DNA of 18,035 nucleotides from CAZPZR01 sp964591105 (GTDB taxonomy: Bacteria; Bacillota; Clostridia; Lachnospirales; Lachnospiraceae), in NCBI GenBank assembly GCA_964591105.1, contig CAZPZR010000037.1, forward strand, positions 1-18,035. Direction: 5' to 3'. Shown in pieces: positions 8,692 to 15,382 of the stretch. The position numbers and the translations under genes are program-made. Position 1 is the stretch's first letter. The number at the start of each line of letters is the position of its first letter. The notes below the pieces were generated by a model that made no database searches, was not told the origin of the DNA, and saw only the letters and a list, made by a program, of their open reading frames with translations.

Positions 8692-10096
8692 GTTTTGCTT
8701 CTCTCTTATTATAATATCCATAGCCGTAGCCATATTTGCTCTGGTATCCATCCACACCCGGAAGTTCGCTGCCGAACAGTCCTGTTTCTACATCATTGAA
8801 CACACAGCCAAGCAAACGGCAGCCTGTCTTTTTGAAAATGTCGATGGCATCATTAATATCCTTTACTTTTGAACCATTCTGACGCACGACCAAAAGTCCT
8901 GCATCTGCAAATCGCATCAATTCTTCGGCATCAGCCGCCTGATAAAGCGGAGGGGTATCAATGATTACATAGTCCACCTCTGCACGCATTTCCTCATAAA
9001 ACTTTAATGCAGTCTTACTCAGCAACAGCTTTGTCGCATTCTTATAGCTTCTATTTCCTGCAAGCAGCTGCACATCGGTTCCCTCAATCTTACGCACAGA
9101 TTCCTGCAACGTATTTTTCCCTGCAAGAACAGTTCCAATCTGTGCTTCATCCTTCTGATATGTCTGTCCGAACAGTTTAAACTGCGCCGGTTTACGAATA
9201 TCCGCATCTACTAGAAGCACTTTTTTCCCCATTCGCGCGAGTGACAACGCCAAGTTTGCAGAAACTGTGGATTTCCCTTCATTTTCCTGCACGCTGGTAA
9301 TTAACACAACTTTTCGATGACGGCGCTTCATTCGATAATCGAATTTCACGCTGATTTTTCGAAATGTTTCAATATATCCAAAGCTTGTCACCGGGTTATT
9401 CAACAACAAGCCCACTTTTTCTCTACGTTTTTTCAAACTGAATCCCTTTTTCAGGTTTTCGTGATAAATGGTCGCAAACAACTTCGTATCCAGTTTTTGC
9501 TCTACTTGTTTTTCATTTTTCACATCATCACGGAAATAGAAAAAGAGTAACAATATTCCACTCACTGCAATGACTACTGCAAGAAATACTTTCGCCAAAA
9601 TTTTCCATTCATTATAGCTTTGCACTGCTTCCGTTGGAACATTTGGCTCTTCCAGCACGCGAAGTACCGTATTGCCAAGAAGCTGCGCCGCCGCTTCCTC
9701 ATAATGATCCAACACACCATTCATAACAATCATCGCGTCCTTCGGTGTATTTGCCTGCACTTTCATCGTAATCATGTTCGTGTTCGGCACCACATCGCAG
9801 GAAATCGTTCCTGGCAGGTAGTCAAGTTCCAATGCTTCTGCCACACGTTTCTGAAGCAGGTTGCTGGTAATGATTTCCTGAAAAACGGACACTGTCTCCG
9901 ATGCTTTCGTCGCTCCTCCGTTGGAAGAGTTCTTATCATATACTACAATGATCGCTTTCGACTCATACTGCGGGCGATACAGTCTGCTTGCCACAATCCC
10001 ACAGCCAAGCGCTGCAATGATTCCGATTAGACCAATGATCATCCACTGCTTCAGCACGCGTCGAATTATATTTATAATATCTGTCTGTTCTGTCAT
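8684..10096 (-). CDS. Wzz-domain/BY-kinase fusion, polysaccharide tyrosine autokinase (copy 2)
   Basis: A 470-residue paralogue of the next gene, with the same order. There are membrane segments at about 18-36 and 168-188, with a Wzz-type external loop between them. The cytoplasmic kinase shows Walker A TSVQENEGKST (267-277), Walker A' VLLVDADIR (293-301) and Walker B YVIIDTPP (376-383). The tyrosine tail is shorter, with Y451, Y455, Y457, Y459, Y461 and Y462. The two copies are clearly diverged, so this is an old duplication or two separate acquisitions. They could form mixed oligomers that cross-phosphorylate. The gene has AGGGA six bases before ATG, starts 9 bp after the Ig-like protein gene and overlaps the following kinase gene by 8 bp. 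No CpsB-type PHP phosphatase or Wzb-type phosphatase is in the window. Confidence 0.9.
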   Translation of the reverse strand: MTEQTDIINIIRRVLKQWMIIGLIGIIAALGCGIVASRLYRPQYESKAIIVVYDKNSSNGGATKASETVSVFQEIITSNLLQKRVAEALELDYLPGTISCDVVPNTNMITMKVQANTPKDAMIVMNGVLDHYEEAAAQLLGNTVLRVLEEPNVPTEAVQSYNEWKILAKVFLAVVIAVSGILLLFFYFRDDVKNEKQVEQKLDTKLFATIYHENLKKGFSLKKRREKVGLLLNNPVTSFGYIETFRKISVKFDYRMKRRHRKVVLITSVQENEGKSTVSANLALSLARMGKKVLLVDADIRKPAQFKLFGQTYQKDEAQIGTVLAGKNTLQESVRKIEGTDVQLLAGNRSYKNATKLLLSKTALKFYEEMRAEVDYVIIDTPPLYQAADAEELMRFADAGLLVVRQNGSKVKDINDAIDIFKKTGCRLLGCVFNDVETGLFGSELPGVDGYQSKYGYGYGYYNKREAKHE

Positions 10097-10105
10097 ATGT
10101 TATCC

Positions 10106-10954
10106 CTACTCTTCCACCACAATATAAAGCTGTGTAGACGCTGTCTCACCATTCACTTCCAGTGTATACGTTGCTGTATACACGCCAGGCTCTGATTTGT
10201 CATAATCGCTGGTCACTTTCACGTCCGCAGCACTCGCCACGTTGCCTGCTGCCACTACATCCTCAATGTAAGATTCAAAATCTACAGATTTCCCAACTTT
10301 TTTATAAATCAAATATTTCTCCAACTTAATTTCTGCAAATTGGCTGTTCGTCCCACTCATGTTAATGCTTACCGGCAGTTGCAGCGATGCAATATCGCCA
10401 CAGCTATTGGTCACCTGCACTTCATAAGTCATCGACGCCTCATCGCCGCTAAGTCCAGTAATATCTGCATTGGTAATTACAATCTGGTCAGAAATGTCTC
10501 CATCTATACAGTCTTTCGCATGCAACGCCCCAATCATCTCGGACATGTCCGAACTCAAAGATGTTGTCAAAGGTTCGTCCAATGAAAATCTTGGTGCCTT
10601 ATAATCCTTGTATTGAATGCGTCTCTCTGCCTTACCTACGTGGTTATCATTATCGAATGCCGCATAGGTCACGATGCGTTCATTTCCCGGAAGAAGTTTG
10701 GAAATGCTCTCGATAATCACTGTATCTGTCACATCTCCATCTTTGTTGTCCGTCGCTTTCACACCTTCCAACAATTCTTCTTCGGTCACTTTCACCGATA
10801 CTTTCAACAATTCCTCATCAAATTGAATCTCCGGCCCTGTCTTATCGAAGCTTCGGTAAAGCAGTAACCGATTGAGTCCATATAGTAATATCATGACCAG
10901 TGCAAGTAGCAACAACACTCTGCGGATCTGAATCATGGTTTTCTTTTTCAGCAT
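10106..10954 (-). CDS. Membrane-anchored protein with bacterial Ig-like (DUF5011-type) domains
   Basis: A 282-residue protein with a basic start, one hydrophobic segment (13-33) and a long outward region. The region reads as three beta-rich domains. The first (about 37-115) contains ATDNKDGDVTD (67-77) and the second (about 120-198) contains KDCIDGDISD (147-156); both carry the DGD turn typical of DUF5011/HYR-like bacterial Ig folds. The third, more diverged domain occupies about 205-282 and ends in TYTLEVNG and a final strand. I chose the ATG at 10954 because AGGAGGAG lies about 10 bases upstream; a longer in-frame start at 11032 would lie inside the radical SAM gene without a ribosome site. 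It follows that gene by 8 bp and precedes the tyrosine kinases by 9 bp, so the three are probably co-expressed. A role as extracytoplasmic partner of the Wzz/kinase complex is inference. Confidence 0.8.
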   Translation of the reverse strand: MLKKKTMIQIRRVLLLLALVMILLYGLNRLLLYRSFDKTGPEIQFDEELLKVSVKVTEEELLEGVKATDNKDGDVTDTVIIESISKLLPGNERIVTYAAFDNDNHVGKAERRIQYKDYKAPRFSLDEPLTTSLSSDMSEMIGALHAKDCIDGDISDQIVITNADITGLSGDEASMTYEVQVTNSCGDIASLQLPVSINMSGTNSQFAEIKLEKYLIYKKVGKSVDFESYIEDVVAAGNVASAADVKVTSDYDKSEPGVYTATYTLEVNGETASTQLYIVVEE

Positions 10955-10962
10955 AATGGCTT

Positions 10963-12084
10963 TTACTCCTCCTTGCAATTCGCCTCCACGTACTCCCGCA
11001 TCCGGCGGAACTTTTCTTCCGTCAATGCGCACATATACTCCGGCTTCTTATCAAAACTTCCTGTTTCTGTATACGCACACGCGCCACAGACCGTACAAAA
11101 CTTGCGTTTCCCGCATTTGCTACATTCGGCAGGAAGAAATAGTTGTTTTCTCTCTTCTTTGATCTGTTCCCACGCCTGTGAAAATCCAGTTTCAAACACA
11201 GGCACTCCTGGTTGATCCATAAATACGCATGGAGTCATGATTCCCTTCCATGTAACCCAGAAGGAACTTCGACCTGCGCGACATGGAAGTTCTTCCCGTT
11301 CGCACGCATCACCGTTCTCTGCTTCTTCATGCGCTGCCATAGCCTTGGCAAATGCCTGAAACTCTTCTTCCGTGTGCTCTGCTCTCCAGATTTTCAAAAA
11401 TCCCTCTGCTGCCTGCTCCGGAGATAATCTGGCTTCCTGCTTGAATTGGCACACTTCCTTTCTAGATGATGGAAACATATAAGCATCCACTTCCAACGGA
11501 ATCTCCAAGTCCTGAGCAATTCGCTGAATGTTCTCCAAATCCTCCCAGTTATCTGGCGTCAGACTTCCGTTCAGCTTCACCGGAATCTTGCGTTCCTTCA
11601 AAAGCTCAATTGCATGCATCACCTGTGAAAATCCATGTGGATTGCCACACAATTTCCCGTAGATCTCATCGGAAGAACCATACAACGTAATATTCACGCG
11701 TCGCGGCAAATGTCTTGCAAGCATATCTGCGTATTCTTCTGTAATCAATGTTCCATTACTATTCAGTGTAATATAAAATCCCATTTTCGCCAAGCCTTCA
11801 TAAATCTTTTGGAACTCTGGATGTAAAAATGGTTCCCCACCTGTCAGAAGTAAGAACAGTAGTCCTGCTGCTTTCGCTTCTTCTCCAAGTGCCAGCCATT
11901 CCTCTGCTGTGCGAAGTCTCCCCTGCGCTTGCATCTCTTCTGGTGATAGACGCAGGAAACACATCTGGCAATTCATGTTGCAAAGTGGCAAAAGTTCAAA
12001 AGAACCTCCCAGAGGGATTCCCTTCGCCGTTGCTGACATGACGATACGCTCTTCGATTTTTGATGTATTTGAAAATGGATTCAT
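10963..12084 (-). CDS. Radical SAM/SPASM enzyme, candidate peptide maturase
   Basis: A 373-residue radical SAM protein. CNMNCQMC gives C35, C39 and C42 for the SAM [4Fe-4S] cluster; TGGEPF (81-86) is the SAM-binding GGE motif. The C-terminal SPASM-type region carries C268, C286, C321, C324, C330, C333, C336 and C352, enough for auxiliary iron-sulfur clusters as in sactipeptide, ranthipeptide and anaerobic sulfatase maturases. The start at 12084 has an excellent AGGAGG five bases upstream. The gene directly follows a small Cys-rich protein gene, separated by a hairpin, and precedes an Ig-like membrane protein by 8 bp. This position suggests that it modifies the small protein, though SPASM enzymes in glycan loci can have other substrates. 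No PqqD-like leader-binding domain is evident in its N-terminus. Radical SAM/SPASM identity is firm; the substrate is inferred. Confidence 0.9.
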   Translation of the reverse strand: MNPFSNTSKIEERIVMSATAKGIPLGGSFELLPLCNMNCQMCFLRLSPEEMQAQGRLRTAEEWLALGEEAKAAGLLFLLLTGGEPFLHPEFQKIYEGLAKMGFYITLNSNGTLITEEYADMLARHLPRRVNITLYGSSDEIYGKLCGNPHGFSQVMHAIELLKERKIPVKLNGSLTPDNWEDLENIQRIAQDLEIPLEVDAYMFPSSRKEVCQFKQEARLSPEQAAEGFLKIWRAEHTEEEFQAFAKAMAAHEEAENGDACEREELPCRAGRSSFWVTWKGIMTPCVFMDQPGVPVFETGFSQAWEQIKEERKQLFLPAECSKCGKRKFCTVCGACAYTETGSFDKKPEYMCALTEEKFRRMREYVEANCKEE

Positions 12085-12117
12085 GGAAACCTCCTGATGA
12101 TAATTAAAGTGTGTATA

Positions 12118-12156
12118 TGAAAAGAAAAGTTATCCAGATATTATCTAGATAACTTT
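12118..12156 (-). terminator. Intergenic hairpin, probable attenuator between peptide and radical SAM genes
   Basis: On the minus strand, AAAGTTATCTAGATA (12156-12142) pairs with TATCTGGATAACTTT (12140-12126). This gives about 13 bp of stem around a small loop, with one G-T wobble, followed by the U-rich run UUUUCUUUUC. The stem is AT-rich, so termination is probably partial. That would favour a high peptide:enzyme transcript ratio while letting part of the transcription read on into the radical SAM gene. Confidence 0.6.
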
Positions 12157-12178
12157 AAATGTCTTTATAAATATGTAA

Positions 12179-12577
12179 TTAAACAGATGCGTTTGGATGA
12201 TTGTTCCAACCTTGCTGGATATCTAATGGGTGATAATTCGTCACTTCCTGATGCTCAGCTCCAAACCATGGTACCAATACCCAATCCCACAAAAGTTTTT
12301 CCCACCATTTGTCTGCCCATGCTGGATATGTATCTTCTCTAAACTCTTCGCACTTCTTAGCGCTTGTTCCAGCAAATTCACCTGGATAGATATACATCTT
12401 CCCACTAAGATTAGATGCTTCATATGAATCCTTCAGAATCTCGTTCTTTCTTGTATCATACACAGTCTCTACTCCGCCGCACTTTCCTTCACATGTAATC
12501 GTCCAGCACGCTGCAATATACTCATTCGCTACAAAGGCTTCGCCTTCCATAATAGGCTTTACATACTCTTTCTTCAT
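12179..12577 (-). CDS. Small Cys/Trp-rich protein, candidate RiPP precursor
   Basis: A 132-residue protein that I cannot assign to a characterised family. The N-terminus reads as a charged leader (MKKEYVKPIMEGEAFVANEY), followed by a short Cys-rich segment with C24, C29 and C33 around ACWTITCEGKCGG. The remainder is acidic and tyrosine-rich, and its later part is rich in tryptophan (W87, W91, W92, W97, W99, W104, W124), with a fourth cysteine at C76. From memory, similar 'KPxxEGExFxANEYxAACW' starts occur on small unknown proteins in gut Clostridia. The ATG at 12577 follows AGGGGAG with about 8 bases between. A longer in-frame ATG at 12634 lies upstream of the predicted transcript start, between the -10 and -35 elements, and is rejected. 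The neighbouring radical SAM/SPASM gene makes a peptide substrate plausible. At 132 residues it is long for a RiPP precursor, and no protease or exporter is adjacent, so the role stays open. Confidence 0.7.
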   Translation of the reverse strand: MKKEYVKPIMEGEAFVANEYIAACWTITCEGKCGGVETVYDTRKNEILKDSYEASNLSGKMYIYPGEFAGTSAKKCEEFREDTYPAWADKWWEKLLWDWVLVPWFGAEHQEVTNYHPLDIQQGWNNHPNASV

Positions 12578-12619
12578 CCTTATCTCTCCCCTGATTGAAT
12601 CTTTCCCTAGGTAAAATTC

Positions 12620-12649
12620 ATTATAGCAAGCCACTATCTACATTGTCAA
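12620..12649 (-). promoter_or_regulatory. Consensus sigmaA promoter for the peptide/radical SAM/kinase operon
   Basis: On the minus strand, TTGACA (12649-12644) and TATAAT (12625-12620) both match consensus in all six positions, with an 18-bp spacer. The predicted start is near 12613, leaving about 36 nt of leader with a CCTAGG palindrome and the ribosome site. It is the strongest promoter visible in the window, which suggests abundant expression of the small protein. Confidence 0.85.
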
Positions 12650-12741
12650 TCTGTGTTTTTACAAAACCTGCACATTTTCGCACTAAATTCCATTCAAAAT
12701 GCCGTCAACAATCTGAATCTTACTTTCAGCCAAAACTTGTT

Positions 12742-13693
12742 TTACATCTCCACCCAATATTTCGCATGAAATTCCTCAATGCTGTTCGCCTCCATAGCAA
12801 GTTCAAACCACTCTTCAAGCACTTTCAATTCAGATTCTTTTTCTATCTGACTTCTTAATTCTTCCGGAACCGTCCCATGTCTAGCTAACAAACGCAATAT
12901 TACAGCTTTTTGATTTTGTTCTATTCCGATTTCTATTCCCTCTTCGATTGCGCCTTCTCGTTCTGCTCGTCGATATTTCTTCATTTCCTCTTCCTTGTTA
13001 TACTCGAAGATACTCATCGCTACCGCCTCCGACTTGTTCTTTAGCAGGAACTCTCGCAGAATCCCTTGCTCTATACATTGATTTACCGCTTTTTCAACCG
13101 CCTGATTCAAAGTCATTCCTGGTTGTGACGCTAACTCACGCACTTTTTCTACATATTGAGCATACTCATTTAAGATTGGACAGTTTTCCAATAATTTAAT
13201 GTTATGTCCATGATTCACGTTAAGCACAGTTACCCGTAGTTCCAAATCTGGATTCGTTGTTCCCGTTGCATAAGCAGATGATAATAACAACTCGCTTCTA
13301 TCGTCCATTTCATCTGTCCCATTATAAAATACGACAAATCTAGGTGTTGGGATTTTTTGAATCACTGTGGAATATAAAGATTTCTGTTCGACTAATTTCT
13401 GATATTCTTTAGCAATATAGAATAGATTACGAAGTGGCATGTTCGGATTCTTTGTAGATTGATGTTCATATAGATACAAGTTGGTATCTATCACAAAGGC
13501 AAGATCATTCTTCATCTCCATATAGATGGCGTTATCTAGTGTAATAATTTGCAATGCATTTTCATCAGTATATTGTTTTTCATTCATCGCATTATATAGG
13601 GATAACAAATATTTTTTCTCTTGAAATAGCATCCGACTGCGTGGCCACCTGTGTTTTTCTTTGTTCTAGGTTTCTCTCATTGTGTTCTACCAT
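12742..13693 (-). pseudogene. Rpn-family PD-(D/E)XK nuclease/transposase-like gene, frameshifted near its 5' end
   Basis: The body (12742-13632, 296 residues from an internal ATG) matches the Rpn/YhgA-like family of putative nucleases. It has FVID (46-49), LYEHQSTKNPNMPLR (54-68, including the E-x-Q of the PD-(D/E)XK-like site), FVVFYNG and a charged, coiled C-terminal tail. Members normally begin about 30 residues earlier, with a 'DxxFRMLF' motif. Here a well-formed start (ATG 13693 with AAGGAGG nine bases upstream) opens another frame, reads 21 family-like residues ending SDA and then stops at 13592. The body frame begins with RMLF but has no ribosome site. The frames meet at CGGATGCT (13635-13628), as expected if a deletion of about 14 bp between two copies of that octamer removed 'xFR'. 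Expression of the body from 13632 is possible but looks poor. A homologue lies at the right edge. 'Transposase' in the family name does not imply an insertion sequence. Confidence 0.75.
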
Positions 13694-13702
13694 ATTCAGT
13701 TT

Positions 13703-13745
13703 CCTCCTTCTCGCAGGAGTACTTCGCACTTTCATTGTCTCCTGC
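13703..13745 (-). promoter_or_regulatory. Mutually exclusive hairpins over the Rpn-gene ribosome site
   Basis: In the leader RNA, GCAGGAG (13745-13739) can pair with CTCCTGC (13719-13713). The same CTCCT can instead pair with AGGAG of the Shine-Dalgarno (13708-13704). The first fold frees the ribosome site and the second hides it. This is seen in sequence; a regulatory role is speculative. Confidence 0.35.
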
Positions 13746-13845
13746 TTTTATCAATTAATTGGTATAAAAGCATAGACTTTTGAAATGTGATTAGAATATA
13801 GATGGTGCTTTGCACCTTTGATTTCTAAGAAATATGCTTTGGATT

Positions 13846-13874
13846 ATTGTAGCACAAACACCAACCCAAAGCAA
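13846..13874 (-). promoter_or_regulatory. Likely promoter of the frameshifted Rpn-family gene
   Basis: On the minus strand, an extended -10 TGCTACAAT (hexamer 13851-13846) follows TTGCTT (13874-13869) at a 17-bp spacing. It sits right after rmlC, and predicts a leader of about 145 nt before ATG 13693. The leader contains a small hairpin GGTGC-AAA-GCACC (13816-13804) without a U-run. Confidence 0.45.
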
Positions 13875-13886
13875 TACATAAATTAA

Positions 13887-14474
13887 CTATTTTATTTTCT
13901 CCCATTTCTGGTCTTTCTCGCTCATCACAATCGGTGTACCATCTGCCAATGTATACCCTTCCGCTGAAGCATTTCCGCGGTACTCGCCTACAAGTTCCGG
14001 CCATTCGATTCCGATTTCCGGATCATTCCATGCCAGACCGCCTTCATCTCCCGGATGATAGAAATCTGTACATTTATAACAGAATTCTGCCACATCACTG
14101 AGTACCAGGAAGCCATGTGCAAATCCTTCCGGGATGTAGAATTGTTTCTTATTTTCTTCAGTAAGTTCTATTCCAAACCACTGTTTATATGTCGCGCTGT
14201 CTTTTCGCAGATCTACTGCAACATCGAACACGCGCCCTTTGATTACGCGCACCAGTTTCCCTTGTGGATATTCTTTTTGAAAATGCATCCCACGCAAAAC
14301 ACCTTTCACTGAACAGGATTGATTATCCTGCACAAACTGCATGGTAAGTCCTGCCTCTTCCATGTCTTTCTGATTATATGTTTCCATGAAATATCCTCGC
14401 GAATCTCCATGTACTGCTGGCGTAATAACGTACAATCCTTCGATTTCACAAGTTTCTACTTTGATCTGTCCCAT
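13887..14474 (-). CDS. rfbC: dTDP-4-dehydrorhamnose 3,5-epimerase (RmlC)
   Basis: A 195-residue cupin enzyme that epimerises dTDP-4-keto-6-deoxyglucose at C3 and C5, the third step to dTDP-L-rhamnose. Family hallmarks are DSRGYFMETY (24-33), VLRGMHFQ (59-66) with the likely general base H64, K73, the IPEGFAHGFLVLSD segment (114-127) with H120, and Y133 in the active site. Length is normal. The start has AGGAG about 6 bases upstream and follows rmlD by 22 bp. It is the last gene of the rhamnose operon. I see no clear intrinsic terminator after it before the next promoter. Confidence 0.96.
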   Translation of the reverse strand: MGQIKVETCEIEGLYVITPAVHGDSRGYFMETYNQKDMEEAGLTMQFVQDNQSCSVKGVLRGMHFQKEYPQGKLVRVIKGRVFDVAVDLRKDSATYKQWFGIELTEENKKQFYIPEGFAHGFLVLSDVAEFCYKCTDFYHPGDEGGLAWNDPEIGIEWPELVGEYRGNASAEGYTLADGTPIVMSEKDQKWEKIK

Positions 14475-14496
14475 GTCGCTCTCCTGTTCCTTTTCT

Positions 14497-15378
14497 CTAC
14501 AAGCCGATTTCCTGCAAATATCTTGCCAATGCGTCTTTCCACTCTGGCAATGGCTGAAATCCTTGTTCTACTAACTTTGCTTTATTCAAACGGCTGTTTT
14601 TTGGTCGTTTTGCTTTCGATATCCCATATGCTTCTGTTGTTACCGGAAGCACCTGCAGTCTGTCTTCGCCATATACTTCATGGCCGAGTGCAGCTGCCTG
14701 GCGAAAGATTTCCTTTGCGAATTCATACCAACTGATATAACCACCTTCATTTGTTGCGTGATAACAGCCGTAACGTTCTGTCTCAATCATATCTCCCAGA
14801 AGTCGTGCCAAATCTCGTGTATAAGTTGGAGTTCCGATTTGGTCATCTACTACGGTCAGCTTCTCGTGATTCTCTCCCACGCGAAGCATTGTCTTAACAA
14901 AATTTGCGCCATTTTTTCCATATACCCATGCGATTCGAACAATGAAATATCGCTCTAACAGGCTGCGCACTGCCTGTTCTCCGGCCAATTTTGTCTTTCC
15001 ATATACATTTAACGGAGCGGATGTACTATCTTCCGGGCTCCAAGGCTCTTCTCCCTCTCCATCGAAGACATAATCTGTGGAAATATACATCATTTTGCAG
15101 CCCAGTTCCTTGCACACTTTCGCAAGATTTTCCGTACCGTCTGCATTTACCCGATAAGCATCTTCCTCACAGTCTTCTGCCTGATCTACTGCAGTCCATG
15201 CCGCACAATGAATCACCGCATCCGGACGGCATTCACGCAATACACTTGCGACTTTTTCAGCATCAGTGATATCCATTTCTTTGCTGCCGACACCGATTAC
15301 CGTATGCTGGCGGCGCTCCATTTCTATAATAACATCAGAGCCAAGTTGTCCCTTGGCTCCTGTAACTAACACTTTCAT
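14497..15378 (-). CDS. rfbD: dTDP-4-dehydrorhamnose reductase (RmlD)
   Basis: A 293-residue extended short-chain dehydrogenase that reduces dTDP-4-keto-L-rhamnose to dTDP-L-rhamnose with NAD(P)H, the last step of the pathway. It shows the nucleotide-binding GAKGQLG (7-13), HCAAWTAVDQAE (57-68), STDYVFDG (100-107) with T101, and the catalytic Y126-x3-K130 in NVYGKTK. The DDQIGTPTYTRDLA segment is typical of RmlD. Length is normal. The gene starts 4 bp after the rmlB stop, so translation is probably coupled; its own ribosome site (TAGG) is weak and lies inside the end of rmlB. Loss of rmlB translation could therefore also lower RmlD. Confidence 0.96.
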   Translation of the reverse strand: MKVLVTGAKGQLGSDVIIEMERRQHTVIGVGSKEMDITDAEKVASVLRECRPDAVIHCAAWTAVDQAEDCEEDAYRVNADGTENLAKVCKELGCKMMYISTDYVFDGEGEEPWSPEDSTSAPLNVYGKTKLAGEQAVRSLLERYFIVRIAWVYGKNGANFVKTMLRVGENHEKLTVVDDQIGTPTYTRDLARLLGDMIETERYGCYHATNEGGYISWYEFAKEIFRQAAALGHEVYGEDRLQVLPVTTEAYGISKAKRPKNSRLNKAKLVEQGFQPLPEWKDALARYLQEIGL

Positions 15379-15382
15379 CTAT

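Noticed and set aside
12578..12634. A longer start (ATG 12634) for the small Cys-rich protein
   Set aside because: It lies between the -35 and -10 elements, upstream of the predicted transcript start, and lacks a ribosome site; ATG 12577 has AGGGGAG.
13592..13693. A separate 33-residue peptide gene with a strong ribosome site
   Set aside because: Its first 21 residues fit as the missing N-terminus of the Rpn-family protein and it ends soon after the frame junction; a frameshifted gene explains it better.
12742..13693. An insertion sequence, because the family is often labelled 'transposase'
   Set aside because: No terminal inverted repeats or target duplications are visible, and the Rpn family is PD-(D/E)XK nuclease-like, not a classical transposase.
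13804..13816. Hairpin GGTGC-TTT-GCACC as the rml operon terminator
   Set aside because: It has a 5-bp stem with no U-run on the minus strand and lies downstream of the next promoter.
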